Below, one piece after another: positions 40,201-48,556 of a stretch of DNA of 64,000 nt. The first letter of the stretch is position 1; every line of letters begins with the position of its first letter. The notes under the pieces are model-generated. The model saw only the letters and a program-made list of their open reading frames with translations, was not told the DNA's origin and made no database searches. The DNA comes from Planctomycetaceae bacterium (GTDB taxonomy: Bacteria; Planctomycetota; Planctomycetia; Planctomycetales; Planctomycetaceae): NCBI GenBank assembly GCA_014762625.1, contig JABURQ010000035.1, forward strand, positions 38,320 through 102,319. The letters are read 5' to 3'. The position numbers were made by a program, and so were the translations under genes.

Positions 40201-42240
40201 TGCTGTCTCCTGGCGTCCGGGCAGTTGCCGGGTCTCAACGTCAAGAATTTCCGCCAATCGCAACTGATAGTCCAGCTCGATCTCTCCCTCCGCATTGACG
40301 GTGGGAGTGAGCGTCAGTTTCCATCCCTCCGGCAGGACATCCACAACAGACTGGTCGCCATCCATCCCGGTTACAAACGGTCGTTGAAATTCGTCACAAA
40401 CCAATGCCTGTTGGCCGTTGAACAGCGTGAGCTTCGGTGCCGTGAAGAGATTGGTCCGGGCGTCACTCTGGATGGTATTGATCAGTCGATAGACATCGAG
40501 ATCCGTCAGTGTCGATGTGAGGGCGGAAGTCGCCTCCTGTTTGCCGATCACATTCTCCGCCGAAATCCGGACGTCGGTGGAGGCCAGTCTGATCTCAACT
40601 TTCACCTGATACAGTCCGACCTCCTCCCAAAGCTTCAGCAGTCTCTCGACCAGTTCGTGCCCGTCGTGAGTGCCGCGCACAATCAGTGAGTTTTCGCTGA
40701 CAATGCATTTCGTCAGCGCCGACGGGATGCTTTGGGACTGTCGGTTGTATTCGAGCGATGAGAGGGAATTGTTGATGAGTAAATCGACGTAGTTCTGAGC
40801 CACTTGATCGGACAGACCGTGATCCTCATGCATCCGCTGCAGAACGCCTTCGATGTCGTACTTTCGAGTGCTGAGCTCCGGGGAGGAGCCATCGATTGCC
40901 GCTCCGATCCCTTCTTTCTCGATCTCAGTAGTGACCGGCGTGGCCTGCGCTTCGTCCAACTGGAACAACACGGTCGCTCGATTCCGTTCCGTCTCACTCT
41001 CCCCCTGTCCCGGCAACACGACGAGTCCCAATCCAATCACAATCAGCCAGCACCACCACGGTGTCCGTTTTCGACATCCTTGTCCGAGTTGCATGATTCG
41101 CTCCATTCGTTGTTTGGTAATTTCCACCGGCTTCACGCCGGGACAGACCGGTATCGGAGTCAGATTCCGTTTCTGCTCCAACACGTCGAGTAAACAGCGG
41201 GCGTAAAACGCCGGCGTACAATTCAATTCCGCCAGCACCGCTTCATCGCAGCAGCGTTCCGCTTCGCGCCGGAGCGATCGATTGACGCCCCACACCAGCG
41301 GATGAAACCACCACAACGACTGAGCGAGCACCTGCAACCAGCCGACTCTCAAATCCCCCCGCTTGATATGCAGCAGTTCGTGAGCCACGATCGGTTCCAG
41401 CTCTGCCGTCGATCGCTCGCGGATCACCACTTCCGGCAGGATCAGCAGAGGCCGCAGAAATCCAACTACCGCAGGACCGACTTTCGCCGCCGTCACGCAG
41501 ACGCGCACCGTGCGACGTAGACGAAACTGTTTCGACAGTCGCTCCACGACTTCCGTCAGTTCGACGGAAGTCTCGACTCGACGGCGTTTCACACGACGCA
41601 GAGTGAATGCCACTCGTAATAATGTGGCCAGCAGAAAGCCGCCGCAGACGACCAGCCAGCCCGTCCACCACGGTTCGAGCGTGGCCCGCCGCGCGGAGAC
41701 TTCGGGTTCGTTCGAGTGATTCTGTTCCAGGGCGAGAACGGGGAGAGTCGCTTGATCAACGGTCGCCTCTGCCGTGTTTGTTTCGGGAGTGTCTGGTTCT
41801 GGACTGCCTGTTGGTGTTTCGTCCTGAGAACTCCAGAGCTCGGGCTCTTCGATCGGGTATCCCCGACTCAGCTCGCTGATGCGATCCTCGGGGACATCAT
41901 CGTTCGCGGCATCCTGCGCTCTCCTTGCTGTGGGGGCGGGAGGCGGAGTGATCGCGTGAAGGGTTGGACGCGGCGAGAGCGTTTCCTCCTGACGAGAGAC
42001 CAGTCTCGCAACGTAGGGGAGCTCGTCGATCTTCACATCCGGAAAGATCGACACCGGACTGATGGGAATGGGAGGAATGAGGCACTTCACAAGCACCAGC
42101 AACCACAACGCATAAGCGAGATGCGGACGGCGACGGGCAAACAACTTCACGATCAGCCAGACGACCGCCGCCAGAAAAGTGACCTGAACCAACTGCGTCA
42201 CCCAGAGAGTTTGAAGGACCGGCAATTCCAATTCGTTCAT
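37237..42240 (-). CDS. Giant BlaR1-like M56 peptidase with secretin-like domains
   Basis: The 1667-residue protein begins like BlaR1/MecR1. It has membrane segments at about 11-33, 40-60, 191-213 and 397-413, and a zinc peptidase with H287-E-L-L-H291 and the downstream E326-A-E-R-C-C-D glutamate. BlaR1 homologues cleave a partner BlaI. The rest is unusual: residues about 465-760 resemble the core of type II/III secretion secretins (V-x-x-R-A-T-L-Q-D-G-E-T-L-L-I-S-G-L), about 785-1035 resemble TIGR03009, a planctomycete LolA-like domain, and a second secretin-like part fills about 1490-1655. A Pro-rich linker separates the halves. The start overlaps the blaI stop (ATGA), so both are coupled. 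Direct sensing outside the membrane by the added domains is inference. Confidence 0.85.
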   Translation of the reverse strand: MNELELPVLQTLWVTQLVQVTFLAAVVWLIVKLFARRRPHLAYALWLLVLVKCLIPPIPISPVSIFPDVKIDELPYVARLVSRQEETLSPRPTLHAITPPPAPTARRAQDAANDDVPEDRISELSRGYPIEEPELWSSQDETPTGSPEPDTPETNTAEATVDQATLPVLALEQNHSNEPEVSARRATLEPWWTGWLVVCGGFLLATLLRVAFTLRRVKRRRVETSVELTEVVERLSKQFRLRRTVRVCVTAAKVGPAVVGFLRPLLILPEVVIRERSTAELEPIVAHELLHIKRGDLRVGWLQVLAQSLWWFHPLVWGVNRSLRREAERCCDEAVLAELNCTPAFYARCLLDVLEQKRNLTPIPVCPGVKPVEITKQRMERIMQLGQGCRKRTPWWCWLIVIGLGLVVLPGQGESETERNRATVLFQLDEAQATPVTTEIEKEGIGAAIDGSSPELSTRKYDIEGVLQRMHEDHGLSDQVAQNYVDLLINNSLSSLEYNRQSQSIPSALTKCIVSENSLIVRGTHDGHELVERLLKLWEEVGLYQVKVEIRLASTDVRISAENVIGKQEATSALTSTLTDLDVYRLINTIQSDARTNLFTAPKLTLFNGQQALVCDEFQRPFVTGMDGDQSVVDVLPEGWKLTLTPTVNAEGEIELDYQLRLAEILDVETRQLPGRQETAPATVQIPDARQTHIRSRATLQDGETLLISGLRRLSPNRETNDAENLVVMIRMEIEKVQLNGFDAANLSERRQRSGVEPQPTASNDRESLEDDSRIQLGVTSVDPAVRNILDQWEQASRHCKCLSGDLRVFFYSMDMELEQRVNGGVYYVSPDKFRIDLERIEIPAGEKSHKLSAQGKPFTLMSAPSTIKIRNGNMIACGRDDDEKEYWQMSLPETISAGTFAEMMTSLRGLGLMGEFINGLTVQEAVERYQFKLLPQTTEGVIWLEISPKKATEKEQVQSSQYILDRKSFLPIAIKIIYSEGKNECVQKFDNLKINGNIDTSLFDISQALKEYQLVYPNRAVREEPSNTSNDAPTPNVLRLSATTQSNSVSLQFQGPPRSHLRIHVPDRLSMQHQLLVPGSKHLETGKEYLLTLDHIPGKAINSDWPVPFTHDPQFHWSLEILPRSERTRRDLGRNPIPLAITDEDLDQVAANNPVTKVVYLRAQRSESGISIAVETLVSTRLDPGVDPIIAARRRGTVLAVLRSQRSLTASQEDKTTLEEALQFHAELMKCELVLDEAELKQAGVHRHAPVGDIKTDYNLPRKSLALIMEKFGLTYVTHRVSAKGETPVREELRVRARTRDVASQTGSQPEPLPPNEAKLDQPTKKDSLVARVYPVADLVVPIPGVDASNTPPPAVSGPAPGVLPVPNPDAPVTGTPIGLPGSPHRPLESSPKPVTYSSPEAGDLALRAQQPTHLPMKKSTSTPKCDASALIELLTETIKDAHAHKLPEETSMLFMQEKLSLVIRATEEDHAIIAELLTDLRRKQNLQVVIDCKVLQISAEALEKIQFDSLTFETAENKNEFLNRVQGQKEAQILASPKLTVFNGVGAEILISRAVEDERQLEKLHYLIVPTVSEDRRSVNVKFAINPTSSLDVLSKVKTMKIADGQSVLLEVTDELLPLLKQTGVTEVDKALRELKKKELGERTFVLLTPKVIIQEEEEELLGIE

Positions 42241-42617
42241 GATCGGTCCTCCATACGATCGAGTAACTCGCGAAGCTGTTGAATATCGCCGTCCGACAAA
42301 TCGCGATCTTCGATCAGATGTTGTACGAGCGGCAATTTTTCGCCGCCGAACAGGCGGTCCACCAGATCATCGACTGTTTCGCGAATGACGGTCTTCGGTT
42401 TAATTTTGGGACGATAGATTTTCGTCCGGCCTTCGAGACGCGAGACGACGTAACCTTTCGATTCGAGTCGGCGAAGATACGTCTGCACGACCGTGAATTC
42501 GATCCGGCGATCTTCGGGGACTGCTTCGTGGACTTCGCGAACCGACGCTTCTTTCAAATCCCACAGCAAGCGAGCGATTTCCATCTCGCCTTTGGACAAC
42601 GCGGGGCGGTCTCCCAT
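42237..42617 (-). CDS. BlaI/MecI-family transcriptional repressor
   Basis: The 126-residue protein is a winged-helix repressor of the BlaI/MecI/CopY group: an L-S-x-x-E-M-E-I opening, helix-turn-helix with F-T-V-V-Q-T-Y-L-R-R-L, and a wing segment K-G-Y-V. The C-terminal half is the dimerisation helix that M56 peptidases cleave in other systems. I used the ATG at 42617, which has AAGGG upstream; a longer frame to 42677 runs back through the operator palindrome. It is the first gene of an operon with the giant M56 protein (4-bp overlap). The palindrome at 42632-42677 suggests autorepression. Confidence 0.93.
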   Translation of the reverse strand: MGDRPALSKGEMEIARLLWDLKEASVREVHEAVPEDRRIEFTVVQTYLRRLESKGYVVSRLEGRTKIYRPKIKPKTVIRETVDDLVDRLFGGEKLPLVQHLIEDRDLSDGDIQQLRELLDRMEDRS

Positions 42618-42631
42618 ACCATTTCCCTTCA

Positions 42632-42677
42632 ATGACACTTGTACGTGATGCGAGTAAGTTACACGTACATCTGTCAT
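42632..42677. promoter_or_regulatory. 46-bp palindrome, candidate BlaI operator
   Basis: ATGACACTTGTACGTG (42632-42647) and its complement at 42662-42677 match at 14 of 16 positions around a 14-bp spacer. It ends 15 bp upstream of the blaI start. On the minus strand a promoter is legible in it: TTGACC (complement of 42679-42684), a 17-bp spacer and TAACTT (complement of 42656-42661). A repressor bound here would block the -10 and the spacer. Binding by BlaI is inference. Confidence 0.55.
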
Positions 42678-42684
42678 TGGTCAA
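42656..42684 (-). promoter_or_regulatory. Sigma-70-type promoter of blaI operon
   Basis: The -35 element TTGACC (42684-42679) and the -10 element TAACTT (42661-42656) are separated by exactly 17 bp on the minus strand, about 39 bp before the blaI start codon. Both hexamers lie in or next to the palindrome described separately. Confidence 0.5.
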
Positions 42685-43290
42685 GAGAGGTTTTCAGATT
42701 GGGGCTGAATAGCCTCCGACGAATTCAGCCGGAAGGTACAACCAGGAGCACACCGATCGTTCGGCATTCGGTGTGCCGTCAGGCCTCGGAAGTCGTTCTC
42801 ACACGACGGTAGAGCGCCCACGATGTGCCTCGTCACAAGAGCAATCAGCCTTCAGCAGTCGGCTGTCAGTAGCAAATGAAGGACCATTAAATTCAAAAAC
42901 TGGAACACTAATAAACGCTCATCATCGCTAATCGGCTTCATTCATTCTGATCAGTGATGATGAGCGAGAATGAATGTTCTTTTTCATTTTTTTCGCGGCG
43001 TCTCAGTGACTTTGCGTCAAACACCACGGTCCGCAAAGCGGGGTCCACTTCATACAAAATTGACCTTGCCGATCCTCGCGTACCAGAGTTAGCGTTCGGG
43101 GTTATTCGATTTTGGATTTCCGATTTTGGAATCCAGTGATCCACATCGCGATCTTTGGTAATTTGAATTATTTGTATTTCGTGCTTTGTTTTTTGTCCTT
43201 CGGTTTTGGAATCCAAACTGCCAAGAACCAAGCACGAAACCCAAACACCTGCGGATAACATATTTCGCCACTAAGGGAGTCATAACAGGT

Positions 43291-43387
43291 CAAAACCATC
43301 GGGTTTCGTTCGAAGATGAGAACTTGAGAAGTTGAGGAATTCAAAAAGCTCATCTTCCAAACTTTATGGACTTACGACGAAAACAGC
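43291..43387 (+). repeat. Dispersed repeat X, copy 1 (97 bp)
   Basis: This stretch matches the complement of 63599-63696 at about 90 of 97 positions by eye. It contains an internal inverted repeat AAGATGAG/CTCATCTT that could fold as a stem. No coding potential is visible. Confidence 0.75.
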
Positions 43388-43524
43388 CGAATCGTTTCCG
43401 AACACGAAAAACAAAAATTCTTCCCGAGACGGTCTGCCGACCTGGTTCCACCGGCCTGAGATACATTCACTCGCTCAGATCTGCTGGCCTGTGAAACCAG
43501 CCCTACGGCAACTAAATCCTCTCC

Positions 43525-43584
43525 GCTGTCTGACAGCAAACCGCCATGAGGTAGAGCGAGTTCGATCTTTGACAATTTGATTTT
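43525..43584 (+). repeat. Dispersed repeat Y, copy 1 (60 bp)
   Basis: The stretch from GCTGTCTGACAGCAAACC to CAATTTGATTTT matches the complement of 63877-63936 at about 53 of 60 positions by eye. X and Y keep the same left-to-right order in both places although each is inverted, so they moved or were copied separately. Confidence 0.7.
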
Positions 43585-43786
43585 CAGCTATCAGCGTTCA
43601 GCCGTCGAAATGACGATCGCTAGTTGCTAATTTCCAGTTTCTGATTGCTTCACACCACTGACCACGAACGACTGACGAAATTCCAAGTTCCACGCTGCGT
43701 CATTGATGGGACGTTCTCACCAGACCCGTTCTAGCAGGCCGAATCGTTTACTCAAAGGGATGTTGCAAGACCGGACCCGGCGATCG

Positions 43787-43822
43787 TTGAGAAACTTAAA
43801 TCCGTTTCTCAATACGGTGCTA
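43787..43822. repeat. Dispersed repeat, short copy D with perfect stem
   Basis: Read on the minus strand this begins TTAGCACCGTATTGAGAAACGGATTT, close to the left end of copy B, and then closes with GTTTCTCAA. TTGAGAAAC (43787-43795) and GTTTCTCAA (43804-43812) form a perfect 9-bp stem with an 8-nt loop. The TTAG border contains the TAG stop of the gene at 43820. It looks like an internally deleted copy and may act as a 3' stem. Confidence 0.55.
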
Positions 43823-44203
43823 AGAAGAGACGGCTTCTTCGGCATCGACTTCCTGTTCTTCGTCAACGCCGTCCACAACGGACCAATCGACGAGGTGATC
43901 TTCCAATTCAGCCGGTTTGACCGTCTTCTCATCGGAGCCGGCTGCTTCCATCTCATATCCGTTACTTTCGAGATGCGAAGCCTGCTCTGATTTTTTGGGG
44001 ATTTCAATGCTGTCTTCAAGGACGCGCCACCATTCCAGATGAGGCCATTCCCGACGAATTTTTTTCATGCAAGTGATCATCGTGCGTCCGTTCGTTCCAG
44101 CAGAGAATCCGGCGCGTTCAGCCACTAAAGAGTAGGTTCCGAGCTTTTCCGCTTTTTTCAATTCCCACAGGACTTCCGCGACGGCTTGAGCACGTACAGA
44201 CAT
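43820..44203 (-). CDS. MGMT/ATL-like winged-helix domain protein
   Basis: The 127-residue protein has an N-terminal segment (about 1-70) like the DNA-binding domain of O6-alkylguanine transferases and ATL proteins: V-A-E-V-L-W-E-L, G-T-Y-S-L-V-A-E-R-A-G-F-S-A-G-T, and a helix with arginines. The active-site motif P-C-H-R of MGMT is absent; the corresponding place reads H-L-E-W-W-R-V-L. So it cannot transfer alkyl groups by the usual cysteine. The second half is very acidic (about 85-127), and probably disordered. It could be a nucleoid or DNA-damage-recognition protein, but the resemblance is weak. AAGGG precedes the ATG at 44203. The stop codon lies in repeat copy D. Confidence 0.55.
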   Translation of the reverse strand: MSVRAQAVAEVLWELKKAEKLGTYSLVAERAGFSAGTNGRTMITCMKKIRREWPHLEWWRVLEDSIEIPKKSEQASHLESNGYEMEAAGSDEKTVKPAELEDHLVDWSVVDGVDEEQEVDAEEAVSS

Positions 44204-44417
44204 GTGCAACCCTTTCCTAACTGATCGATGCGACTCAGAAGCCTGTGAGATTTACCCGCAAGCCTCTTCAGTAAGCCCGTCTTACTGTCGAAAACGGCAT
44301 CAATCATTTATGCTATGCGATGATTCCGAAGATACATATTAACATAAAATGCATAAAAAATCCTCTTTCTTGGGGAAAAAACTGACCCCGCCAGTGCGGG
44401 ATCGGGGGAGATGACCT

Positions 44418-44867
44418 GTGAGTTTGCAAACCTACTCAGAGCATGGAGTTCGGTTCCTCTTTCCTCCCGATTGGGAGTTACATGAGGAATCCCAGGGAGC
44501 GACTCTCGCGGTTACGGTCAGTAGCCCGGAAACCAGCTTCTGGTCGCTATGGCTGATGCAGGACCGTCCCAATCCGCAAGCAATGCTCGATTCCGCGCTC
44601 ACCGCGTTTGAAGACGATTATGACAATGTCGATCTCTACCGGTCGGAAACCGAGATCTGTGAATATCCCGCCCTGAAATGCGAAGTGGAATTCGTCAGTC
44701 TGGAATTGATCAATTCGGCCACCATCCTGGCGTTTCGCACCGGCCGATTTTCGGTACTGATTCTCACGCAGGGAACCGATCACGAACTGGAATATTCCGG
44801 GCCGATTCTCGAAGCCATCACCGAGAGTTTTGAGTGCGATGTCGATGACGACATCATGAAAGCCTGA
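44418..44867 (+). CDS. DcrB/DUF1795-like small protein
   Basis: The 149-residue protein has no signal peptide and looks like the DcrB/PsbP-like fold: G-V-R-F-L-F-P-P-D-W-E-L near 10-20, followed by alternating strands and a C-terminal helix with I-L-E-A-I-T-E-S-F. Such domains are found in many bacteria with unclear roles. The start is a GTG at 44418 with a good GGGGAG site 8 nt upstream. It is convergent with the YceH-like gene (61-bp gap) and appears to be transcribed alone. Confidence 0.7.
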   Translation: MSLQTYSEHGVRFLFPPDWELHEESQGATLAVTVSSPETSFWSLWLMQDRPNPQAMLDSALTAFEDDYDNVDLYRSETEICEYPALKCEVEFVSLELINSATILAFRTGRFSVLILTQGTDHELEYSGPILEAITESFECDVDDDIMKA

Positions 44868-44928
44868 GAGACCGTTCCGGAACATCTCACGGATTTCAAA
44901 GCCCAACATCAAGAGACGATCCGGACTC

Positions 44929-45717
44929 TTAAGCTCCCAACTGTTGTTTGAGATCTGCAAGCTGAGTCGAGAGTTCCTGCACCGTTTCCTCCAGGCGATC
45001 CACCCGGTCTCGTAACTCACGATTTTCGTCCTGAAGCTGCTGGTGGCTCGCTTCCCACAGGGCATCTGTTGGGACGTTCGATACCGGAGATGTCGGCAAC
45101 GGAGGCGTGGCGAGCGATGAAGGACTTTCCGGGACGTTCGATTCGGATGCTGAGGCTTGAGCAGTCGCCACGTCGGCTCCAAATTGGGACTCAGGTTCCT
45201 TATCGAGATAGAGACCGTGGTCGACTTCGATTCCTCGTCTCTTCAAATCTCCCGAAGCACGCACAGCCCCCATCTGCATCAGTCCCGTCAGTTCCTCGCG
45301 GAGTTGGTCGAGACTCTCGATCGTCACCATGCGACTGGCCCGTGATCGTAGCTCTCCCAGTTGCTGGCGACCGCGAAGCAGCAATTCACCCAAAATGGCA
45401 ATCTGTGCTTCGCTAAGATCGAATCGATGCCGCACGTAATGCCGATATCGTTCGGCTCGACCGCCGTCGGTGTGGACGGTCCCCGTGAAACCCATTTCAC
45501 GCAGTTCTTCAAGGGTATCGAGAACGGATTCTTCATCCATATTCGTGACCGGATCGCGATTACTCTTCTGGTTGCAACCGGTCGTGACAGCCTTCAAAGT
45601 CAACGGATAGTACTCAGGAGTCGTCATTCCTTTTTCGATGAGGACGCCGAGAACTCGACGCTGATGACGATTGAGGACGGGGAATTCGGTCAGTTTTTCT
45701 TCGGTCTGGTTAGTCAT
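44929..45717 (-). CDS. YceH-like DUF480 protein
   Basis: The 262-residue protein belongs to the YceH/DUF480 family, which is made of two winged-helix domains. The diagnostic opening [15 protein letters not shown] and [12 protein letters not shown] occurs at about 15-50, followed by [10 protein letters not shown]. The second domain spans about 95-170. A linker and a coiled-coil tail (about 220-260, heptad Leu/Val) extend it beyond the E. coli protein (about 215). DNA binding is likely from the fold; the biological role is not established. Confidence 0.9.
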   Translation of the reverse strand: MTNQTEEKLTEFPVLNRHQRRVLGVLIEKGMTTPEYYPLTLKAVTTGCNQKSNRDPVTNMDEESVLDTLEELREMGFTGTVHTDGGRAERYRHYVRHRFDLSEAQIAILGELLLRGRQQLGELRSRASRMVTIESLDQLREELTGLMQMGAVRASGDLKRRGIEVDHGLYLDKEPESQFGADVATAQASASESNVPESPSSLATPPLPTSPVSNVPTDALWEASHQQLQDENRELRDRVDRLEETVQELSTQLADLKQQLGA

Positions 45718-45824
45718 GGCAGCCTTGCAAATGGTGAAACGCAGAAGAATTGCAAGGTGACATTTTCGTCAATTTCAGGACGGACGCCAACCCCGGATCG
45801 AAAAAGAATCGATGAAGATGAGAG

Positions 45825-46745
45825 TCACTTCATCGCGCTGATATCGAGCGGCTGCGCGGCGACTGTTCGTTCTTCTTCGCCGGCTTCCGCTGCGTTCGAT
45901 TGTTGTCGTTCCTGATTGGTCACGAAAACGTGGGCGGTCAGATCGATCAACTCTTTTTTGCGAATGGCCAGGATGCCGTCCATTTTACCAGTTAAATCCT
46001 CCACCCAGTCCGGTTGATGCCGCATCGCGAGGGACATCATCTGAACGAACAGGCTCACCTCGCGGAAATTCCGATCGATGATCACGCTGCTGAAGGGCTT
46101 CGTCAGTTTCGCAGCCGCTCCGAATCCCTGATTCGGAATCGCCACAAACATATCCAGTCGATGAGTTACGAAGGTGCGACCGGTACGATCGGTCGAATAC
46201 ACATTCACCAGATGCAGGACCGCCTGGGAACGAATGCGTCGTTTCAGAACGGGACTTTTCATTTCGCCGTTGCAGAGAATGACCTGTTGATCGTCGTCTC
46301 GATACAACACTTCCAGGACTCCCAGCGTGCCGTCCCCGCTATCGGCCTCATAGTCCTTGGCTCCGGTTTGCTTCATCTTAAAATCGGAGACGTTCAAAGC
46401 CCGCCAGATCGAGACAATCACATCCGGATGATGCGTGAAATAGCGATACACGCTCGGGTCGACTTCGAAACTGAGGGTCGGCAGACGGCGGAACAAATCA
46501 CAGGAATTGATGACCTGCCGGACTTCCTGTTGCTGGGTAGCGGTCAGATTCTTAAACGGAATTTGACGAATCGCTTCAGCAAGATCGTCTTTGGACGAAG
46601 AACCTTCCTGATTCACATGAATTCGCGAGAGCAACTCTTCCGCAGCCTCCCGCTCTCCCGCATGGAGTTGATCGTATGTCGGCATCGCACACAGAACGAT
46701 GATTACGGAGACAGACAATGAATGGTTGAGAGTTCCGGCGCGCAT
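45825..46745 (-). CDS. Exported protein of unknown function
   Basis: The 306-residue protein has a hydrophobic N-terminus (S-V-I-I-V-L-C-A-M-P) that looks like a signal peptide, cleaved near Q-L-H-A. The body (about 60-270) is a mixed fold with V-D-P-S-V-Y-R-Y-F-T-H-H-P-D-V, and L-E-V-L-Y-R-D-D-D and H-R-L-D-M-F-V-A-I-P; it ends in a polar tail. I do not recognise a family. The ATG at 46745 has GGAG sites upstream and starts at the signal sequence; the frame is open 20 codons further up. It is on the same strand as the redox operon but about 250 bp after it. Confidence 0.75.
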   Translation of the reverse strand: MRAGTLNHSLSVSVIIVLCAMPTYDQLHAGEREAAEELLSRIHVNQEGSSSKDDLAEAIRQIPFKNLTATQQQEVRQVINSCDLFRRLPTLSFEVDPSVYRYFTHHPDVIVSIWRALNVSDFKMKQTGAKDYEADSGDGTLGVLEVLYRDDDQQVILCNGEMKSPVLKRRIRSQAVLHLVNVYSTDRTGRTFVTHRLDMFVAIPNQGFGAAAKLTKPFSSVIIDRNFREVSLFVQMMSLAMRHQPDWVEDLTGKMDGILAIRKKELIDLTAHVFVTNQERQQSNAAEAGEEERTVAAQPLDISAMK

Positions 46746-46999
46746 GCTCTCCAGACTCCTTCGAAACGGCGGGGTAGGGTCGGTGTGGATCGAATCTCTC
46801 ATCACGAATTGCGGAGCGTCATGAGATCGATCTTTTTCATCATCGGCTCCCGTGAAGCGATGAGGTCAAGAGATTTGCCCAGATCCTCGGCATGATCGTT
46901 AAAATTCGCACAACGCGCGAACCTTCTTTCAGAAGCTCTGCGCGCAAAATAAAGCAGCGATTCGCGCGCGAAGAAATCATCGAGAATGAAAAAGAACAC

Positions 47000-48556
47000 T
47001 CAGGGCAGGCGGTTCAATGTGTAATAAGCATCTGGATGTAACAGAGGCTCGCCGTCCCGATCCCGAACACCGCGACACCACAATTCATGCACGAACAGCT
47101 CCCGCAAACCTTCAATTGTGAGCGAGACGGTTAGTCCGTCATCCGATACTTCTGCCGCGACAATCTTCGGGGACTGCTTCAAAATCTCATCGCTGCCGTA
47201 TGTTGAGTGATATCGATAAGTATAACTGGTCATTTCATACGATCGCGGATCGCCGGCGGTTTGAGGATCGACCGGTCTGGTGAATTCCAACGTGAAACCG
47301 TCGCTTTGAGCACGCATCTCCCGAATTTCAAAGGGCGTTTTCCCCGTCCAGACCAATCGCTGCAAACCGTACGACGCTGTTCCCAGGCTGCTCCAACCGC
47401 GATTGGTCAACCCCGCGAAAACGCTTCCGTCGGTTCCCTGCGCCAGACGCAAGACGGCGGACGCCATTCCCGAGCGAAACGGGAAGCAGGCCCCCTGATA
47501 TTCACCATTCACCTTTTCCAGAAAAACACGATTGATCCCCGCCTGGGTGAATTCTCCCAGAAAAAATTGTCCCGCGAAGGGACCGAATCGTCCTTCACTT
47601 TCATCGAGCATGATGTCCGTCGCGGACTGTCCGACTTTTTTATACGGCAGCCAGACAGCCGGCGGTCGGAGCACTTTCAGTTTCTTCAGCGCCTCGGGAA
47701 ACGGCAGGCCGTTCGGGATTTCTGTGATCCCGTGAATCGTGGATCCGGGCTCGTTCATCGAGGCCAGCGCATCGGGATGATGAAAAAACGCTCCTTCACG
47801 CATGTGATGAAGTGTGTTGGTGCCGACCCAATTTCCCTGCTGGTCGGTATAAAACATATCCCCTTCGGCGTTAGCTCCCAATCCACTCGGTGATCTCATC
47901 CCGGCACACACCGGAAGCAGTTCTCCATCCGGCGTGATCTTCAGTCCCCAACCCCGCCAACGTCCCTGCCGGACTTTCAATGTCGGTTCGGTAATCGTGC
48001 GGTCGAATTGGTCCCCCTTCAATCCCAACCCCGTATTGAGGGTGATCCACAGGTTCCCTTCACCGTCGAGTTCCGGACCGTAGGCGTATTCGTGATAGTG
48101 CCCCGTCACTCCCCAACCTTTAGCAACGGTCAGATACTCATCGGCGACATTGTCTCCATCCGTATCGCGAATCCGCGTCAGTTCACTCCGCTGGGCGGTG
48201 TAATAGGCGTCGCCAATTTTGAGAAGTCCCAACGGTTCGTGGAGAGCCGTTGCGAATCGATGATAGGTGACGTTCCTGGGAGGATCGTCATAGACGCCGT
48301 CGAGGATCCAGATTTCGCCTTTGCGGATCGTTACCGCAATTTTGCCATCCTCCAACACAGCAATTCCACTCACTTCCAGAGCCAGTCCGTCAGGAGCAGG
48401 CTTCCAGTTTTTGGAACGGGATTCGGTCTGGGCCTGAGACGTGACCACCGAGATGAGTTTGTAAAAGTCATTCTCTTCCGCCGCATCGATGGAGCGTCCC
48501 AGCATCATGCCGCAACAGTATCCCAGGAGAATGAGACTTCGGGAAATGCTCACCAT
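47000..48556 (-). CDS. Exported glucose/sorbosone-dehydrogenase-like beta-propeller
   Basis: The 518-residue protein has a signal peptide (end near I-D-A-A-E, about 27) and a beta-propeller related to PQQ-dependent glucose/sorbosone dehydrogenases, in the form common in planctomycetes (DUF7133-like). Characteristic segments are E-V-S-G-I-A-V-L-E-D-G-K-I-A-V near 60, H-E-P-L-G-L near 105, D-T-D-G-D-N-V-A-D-E near 130, a loop H-Y-H-E-Y-A-Y-G near 152, and A-G-M-R-S-P-S-G. The enzyme may oxidise a sugar and pass electrons to the cytochrome encoded directly upstream; the two genes overlap by 7 bp. Cofactor and substrate are not shown by the sequence. Confidence 0.82.
   Translation of the reverse strand: MVSISRSLILLGYCCGMMLGRSIDAAEENDFYKLISVVTSQAQTESRSKNWKPAPDGLALEVSGIAVLEDGKIAVTIRKGEIWILDGVYDDPPRNVTYHRFATALHEPLGLLKIGDAYYTAQRSELTRIRDTDGDNVADEYLTVAKGWGVTGHYHEYAYGPELDGEGNLWITLNTGLGLKGDQFDRTITEPTLKVRQGRWRGWGLKITPDGELLPVCAGMRSPSGLGANAEGDMFYTDQQGNWVGTNTLHHMREGAFFHHPDALASMNEPGSTIHGITEIPNGLPFPEALKKLKVLRPPAVWLPYKKVGQSATDIMLDESEGRFGPFAGQFFLGEFTQAGINRVFLEKVNGEYQGACFPFRSGMASAVLRLAQGTDGSVFAGLTNRGWSSLGTASYGLQRLVWTGKTPFEIREMRAQSDGFTLEFTRPVDPQTAGDPRSYEMTSYTYRYHSTYGSDEILKQSPKIVAAEVSDDGLTVSLTIEGLRELFVHELWCRGVRDRDGEPLLHPDAYYTLNRLP

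Larger units (their letters stand above)
42685..43786. other. 1.1-kb gene-free, repeat-rich region
   Basis: No open frame with a start signal and protein-like content was found here on either strand. The stretch holds two elements repeated near 63.6-63.9 kb (X and Y, listed separately). It also holds internally repetitive words: a gattttggaat word occurring twice near 43105-43135, ggttttggaatcc near 43200, and tandem-like words built on ATCAGCGTTCAGC and CACTGACCAC. The base composition is more AT-rich than in the genes around. It resembles the degenerate intergenic filler seen in large planctomycete genomes. Confidence 0.55.

Noticed and set aside
42685..43786. CRISPR array
   Set aside because: The repeats here are degenerate, few and not evenly spaced, and no cas gene is in the window.
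46802..46999. Possible 65-codon minus-strand gene between the propeller gene and the exported unknown protein
   Set aside because: It starts with GTG directly after a stop codon, has no ribosome-binding site, and the composition is Phe/Arg-rich without family features.
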